The notes beneath the pieces are model-generated. The model saw nothing but the letters and a program-made list of their open reading frames with translations. It was not told the origin of the DNA and did no database searches. From Alphaproteobacteria bacterium (GTDB lineage Bacteria > Pseudomonadota > Alphaproteobacteria > Rhizobiales > Aestuariivirgaceae): a DNA stretch of 8,671 nt. The stretch spans positions 1 through 8,671 of the forward strand of contig VAZZ01000324.1 in NCBI GenBank assembly GCA_005884715.1. The letters run 5' to 3'. Positions 7,436-8,671 of this stretch are shown piece by piece. Both the position numbers and the translations under genes were made by a program. Each line of letters opens with the position of its first letter. Position 1 is the stretch's first letter.

Positions 7436-7454
7436 ACATAAGCTGGGCTTATGT
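7436..7454. promoter_or_regulatory. Perfect 19-bp dyad with LysR-type T-N11-A core
   Basis: ACATAAGC TGG GCTTATGT is a perfect 8-bp inverted repeat around a 3-bp centre. T7439 and A7451 are 11 bp apart within the arms, matching the T-N11-A core with dyad symmetry that LysR-type regulators recognise. It ends 11 bp before the regulator's ATG and is centred about 25 bp upstream of the putative phnW -10. It is thus well placed both to repress its own gene and to activate phnW. It is the best operator candidate in the window. Confidence 0.65.
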
Positions 7455-7465
7455 AAGAAAGGAAT

Positions 7466-8323
7466 ATGCGCTATGCCCAGCTTAAGGCCTTCCACGCGGT
7501 TGCGGTGAATGGCGGCTTCTCGAAGGCGGCCGAGAGGTTGGCGCTCACCCAGCCGGCGATCTCCGATCATATCCGCAAGCTCGAAGACGCCTATGGCTCC
7601 GAACTGTTCCTGCGTCGGCGCGGCGGCGTCGAGCTCACCCCCTTTGCACGCAAGCTCTATGCGCTCACCGAGCGCATATTCGAGGCCGAGACCGAGGCGC
7701 TCGAACTCCTCTCCCGTGCCAAGGGCCTGGAGGAGGGGAGCCTCAGCATTGGTGCCGATGCGGCGACCCATGTCCTGCCCCTCATCCGGCGCTTTCGCGA
7801 GCGTTATCCGAAGATTGCGGTACGCCTCCTCGCCGGCAATTCGGCCCGGCTCCTTGGTAAGCTCGACCGCTTCGAAATTGATTTCGCCGTCATCGCCGGG
7901 ACCCCGCCGCCCCAGACCTATCACGCCCGTTTGCTGCGCGATGATGCAATCTCGGCCTTTACAGCGGCGACCCATCCTTTCGCCAAACGCAGCGAGATTT
8001 CCTTCGCCGAGTTCCTTGGGCAGCCGGTAATCTTGCGCGAGGAGGGCTCGGTTACCCGTACTTTGCTGCTCGAAGAAATTACGCGCCGGTCCTTGTCGCT
8101 TGGCAATGTCATGGAAATCGAAAGCCGCGAGGCGGCGCGCGAGGCGGTTGCCGGCGGCATGGGCATCGGCATCATCTCGACCGCCGAGATCGTGCCGGAT
8201 GCAAGGCTGCATACTTTGCGTTTCACGGACTGGCAAGCCAGCATGAGCGAATGGCTCGTCTGCCTCGCTTCGCGCACCAACCTTCACATCATTCGCGCCG
8301 TGCTTGGATTACTGCGGCGTTAA
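7466..8323 (+). CDS. LysR-type transcriptional regulator, probable activator of the phnWAY operon
   Basis: The 285-residue protein begins with a LysR winged helix-turn-helix (about residues 1-60, including FSKAAERLALTQPAISDHIRKLE), followed by a linker helix and a periplasmic-binding-like effector domain (about 90-285). Its N-terminus resembles the LysR subfamily associated with aminoethylphosphonate catabolism, and it lies head to head with phnW. I infer that it senses AEP or a pathway intermediate and turns on the operon. The ATG at 7466 is fixed by an in-frame stop at 7454-7456. The only ribosome-site match, AGGA, is 2 bp from the start, which is tight. The 19-bp dyad just upstream suggests autoregulation. 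The DNA-binding family is certain; the effector is inferred from neighbours. Confidence 0.9.
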   Translation: MRYAQLKAFHAVAVNGGFSKAAERLALTQPAISDHIRKLEDAYGSELFLRRRGGVELTPFARKLYALTERIFEAETEALELLSRAKGLEEGSLSIGADAATHVLPLIRRFRERYPKIAVRLLAGNSARLLGKLDRFEIDFAVIAGTPPPQTYHARLLRDDAISAFTAATHPFAKRSEISFAEFLGQPVILREEGSVTRTLLLEEITRRSLSLGNVMEIESREAAREAVAGGMGIGIISTAEIVPDARLHTLRFTDWQASMSEWLVCLASRTNLHIIRAVLGLLRR

Positions 8324-8394
8324 CATTTTACTTACAGTCAAGCTCGCGAAGTTGAGAAGTGACATCATCCTCGATTGGTATAGACTGACGCCTA

Positions 8395-8671
8395 TGCTTG
8401 ACAAATTCATAACGGCCTGCGTCCAGAATTGCGCCACGCCGGATGTCGAAGCCGATATCGCCATCCTGTCGAAGCTGGTCGATTCAGCCGCGTCACAAGG
8501 CGCTGAATTCATTGCGCTTCCCGAATATTGCGCAGGGCTCGACACCAAGGATGGGATGTTGCATCCCTTTGCCGTGCCGGAGAGTGATCACCCGGTGCTG
8601 CCGGCCATGGCGGAACTCGCGCGCGCGCACAAAGCCTGGATCCTTGTCGGCTCGATCGGGGTTAAGGCTGT
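8395..8671 (+). CDS. Carbon-nitrogen hydrolase (nitrilase superfamily), 3' end missing
   Basis: The first 92 residues are visible. FITACVQNC, then a helix, then FIALPEYCAG is the nitrilase-superfamily N-terminus, with E44 in LPEYC as the first of the Glu-Lys-Cys catalytic residues. LVGSIGVKA near the edge fits the next strand. Lys and Cys would lie beyond the window. Members hydrolyse nitriles, amides or related C-N bonds in the cytoplasm; the substrate cannot be told here. The ATG at 8395 fits the usual start of the family, but no good ribosome site precedes it. It lies 71 bp after the LysR gene on the same strand, so it could be co-transcribed with the regulator or be an unrelated neighbour. 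The 71-bp gap holds no clear terminator or promoter. Confidence 0.8.

Larger units (their letters stand above)
7337..7465. promoter_or_regulatory. Divergent phnW / lysR control region
   Basis: These 129 bp separate the two divergent start codons and are AT-rich between about 7405 and 7440, unlike the flanking coding DNA. On the - strand, TATGAT (7421-7416) is a good -10 for phnW but has no recognisable -35 at normal distance, as is common for LysR-activated promoters. On the + strand, TATATT (7428-7433) is a possible -10 for the regulator gene, again with a poor -35. The two would overlap, so binding of one protein could affect both. Promoter positions are inferred from sequence only. Confidence 0.5.

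Noticed and set aside
7412..8287. - strand frame of 291 codons opposite the LysR gene
   Set aside because: The + strand shows a complete LysR protein; this frame has no recognisable domain and would run through the control region.
8353..8385. Possible promoter (TTGAGA or GTGACA with TATAGA) before the nitrilase-like gene
   Set aside because: Spacers of 21 or 14 bp are outside the normal range, and the leader would be only about 10 bp.

Overview
The window reads as GC-rich alphaproteobacterial DNA, probably Hyphomicrobiales (Rhizobiales). This is inferred from the Sinorhizobium-type phnWAY gene set, the Tad-type pilus proteins and the codon usage. It holds eight genes: two cut by the window edges and one interrupted by a stop codon. 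I see no tRNA, rRNA, CRISPR array, insertion sequence or integration scar.

Left edge (1-831, + strand): two small TadE/TadG-like genes, each with an N-terminal pseudopilin-type hydrophobic segment containing the conserved Glu. They overlap by 11 bp and are the tail of a Tad pilus or secreted-protein locus unrelated to the rest. A 7-bp perfect hairpin lies in the 32-bp gap between this pair and the convergent operon.

Centre (864-7336, - strand): a tight five-gene operon read right to left: phnW, phnA, phnY, a Na/Pi-cotransporter-family protein with a PhoU-like tail, and a metallophosphoesterase. PhnW, PhnY and PhnA form the complete oxidative route from 2-aminoethylphosphonate (AEP): transamination to phosphonoacetaldehyde, oxidation to phosphonoacetate, then C-P hydrolysis to acetate and phosphate. 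The catalytic residues of all three are visible. The Na/Pi protein plausibly exports surplus phosphate when AEP serves as carbon and nitrogen source. Its usual QSS(S/T) signatures are altered. The metallophosphoesterase starts in a 4-bp ATGA overlap but carries an in-frame amber codon at position 36, between its first and second metal-binding motifs.

Right (7337-8323): a 129-bp divergent intergenic region with a perfect 19-bp T-N11-A dyad, a second dyad and phased TAAG repeats, then a + strand LysR-type regulator that most likely controls the operon. At the right edge (8395 on) begins a nitrilase-family carbon-nitrogen hydrolase, cut after 92 residues.

The pathway itself is known. The points that merit attention are the amber-interrupted phosphoesterase, the divergent signature motifs of the Na/Pi protein, and the unusually structured control region.
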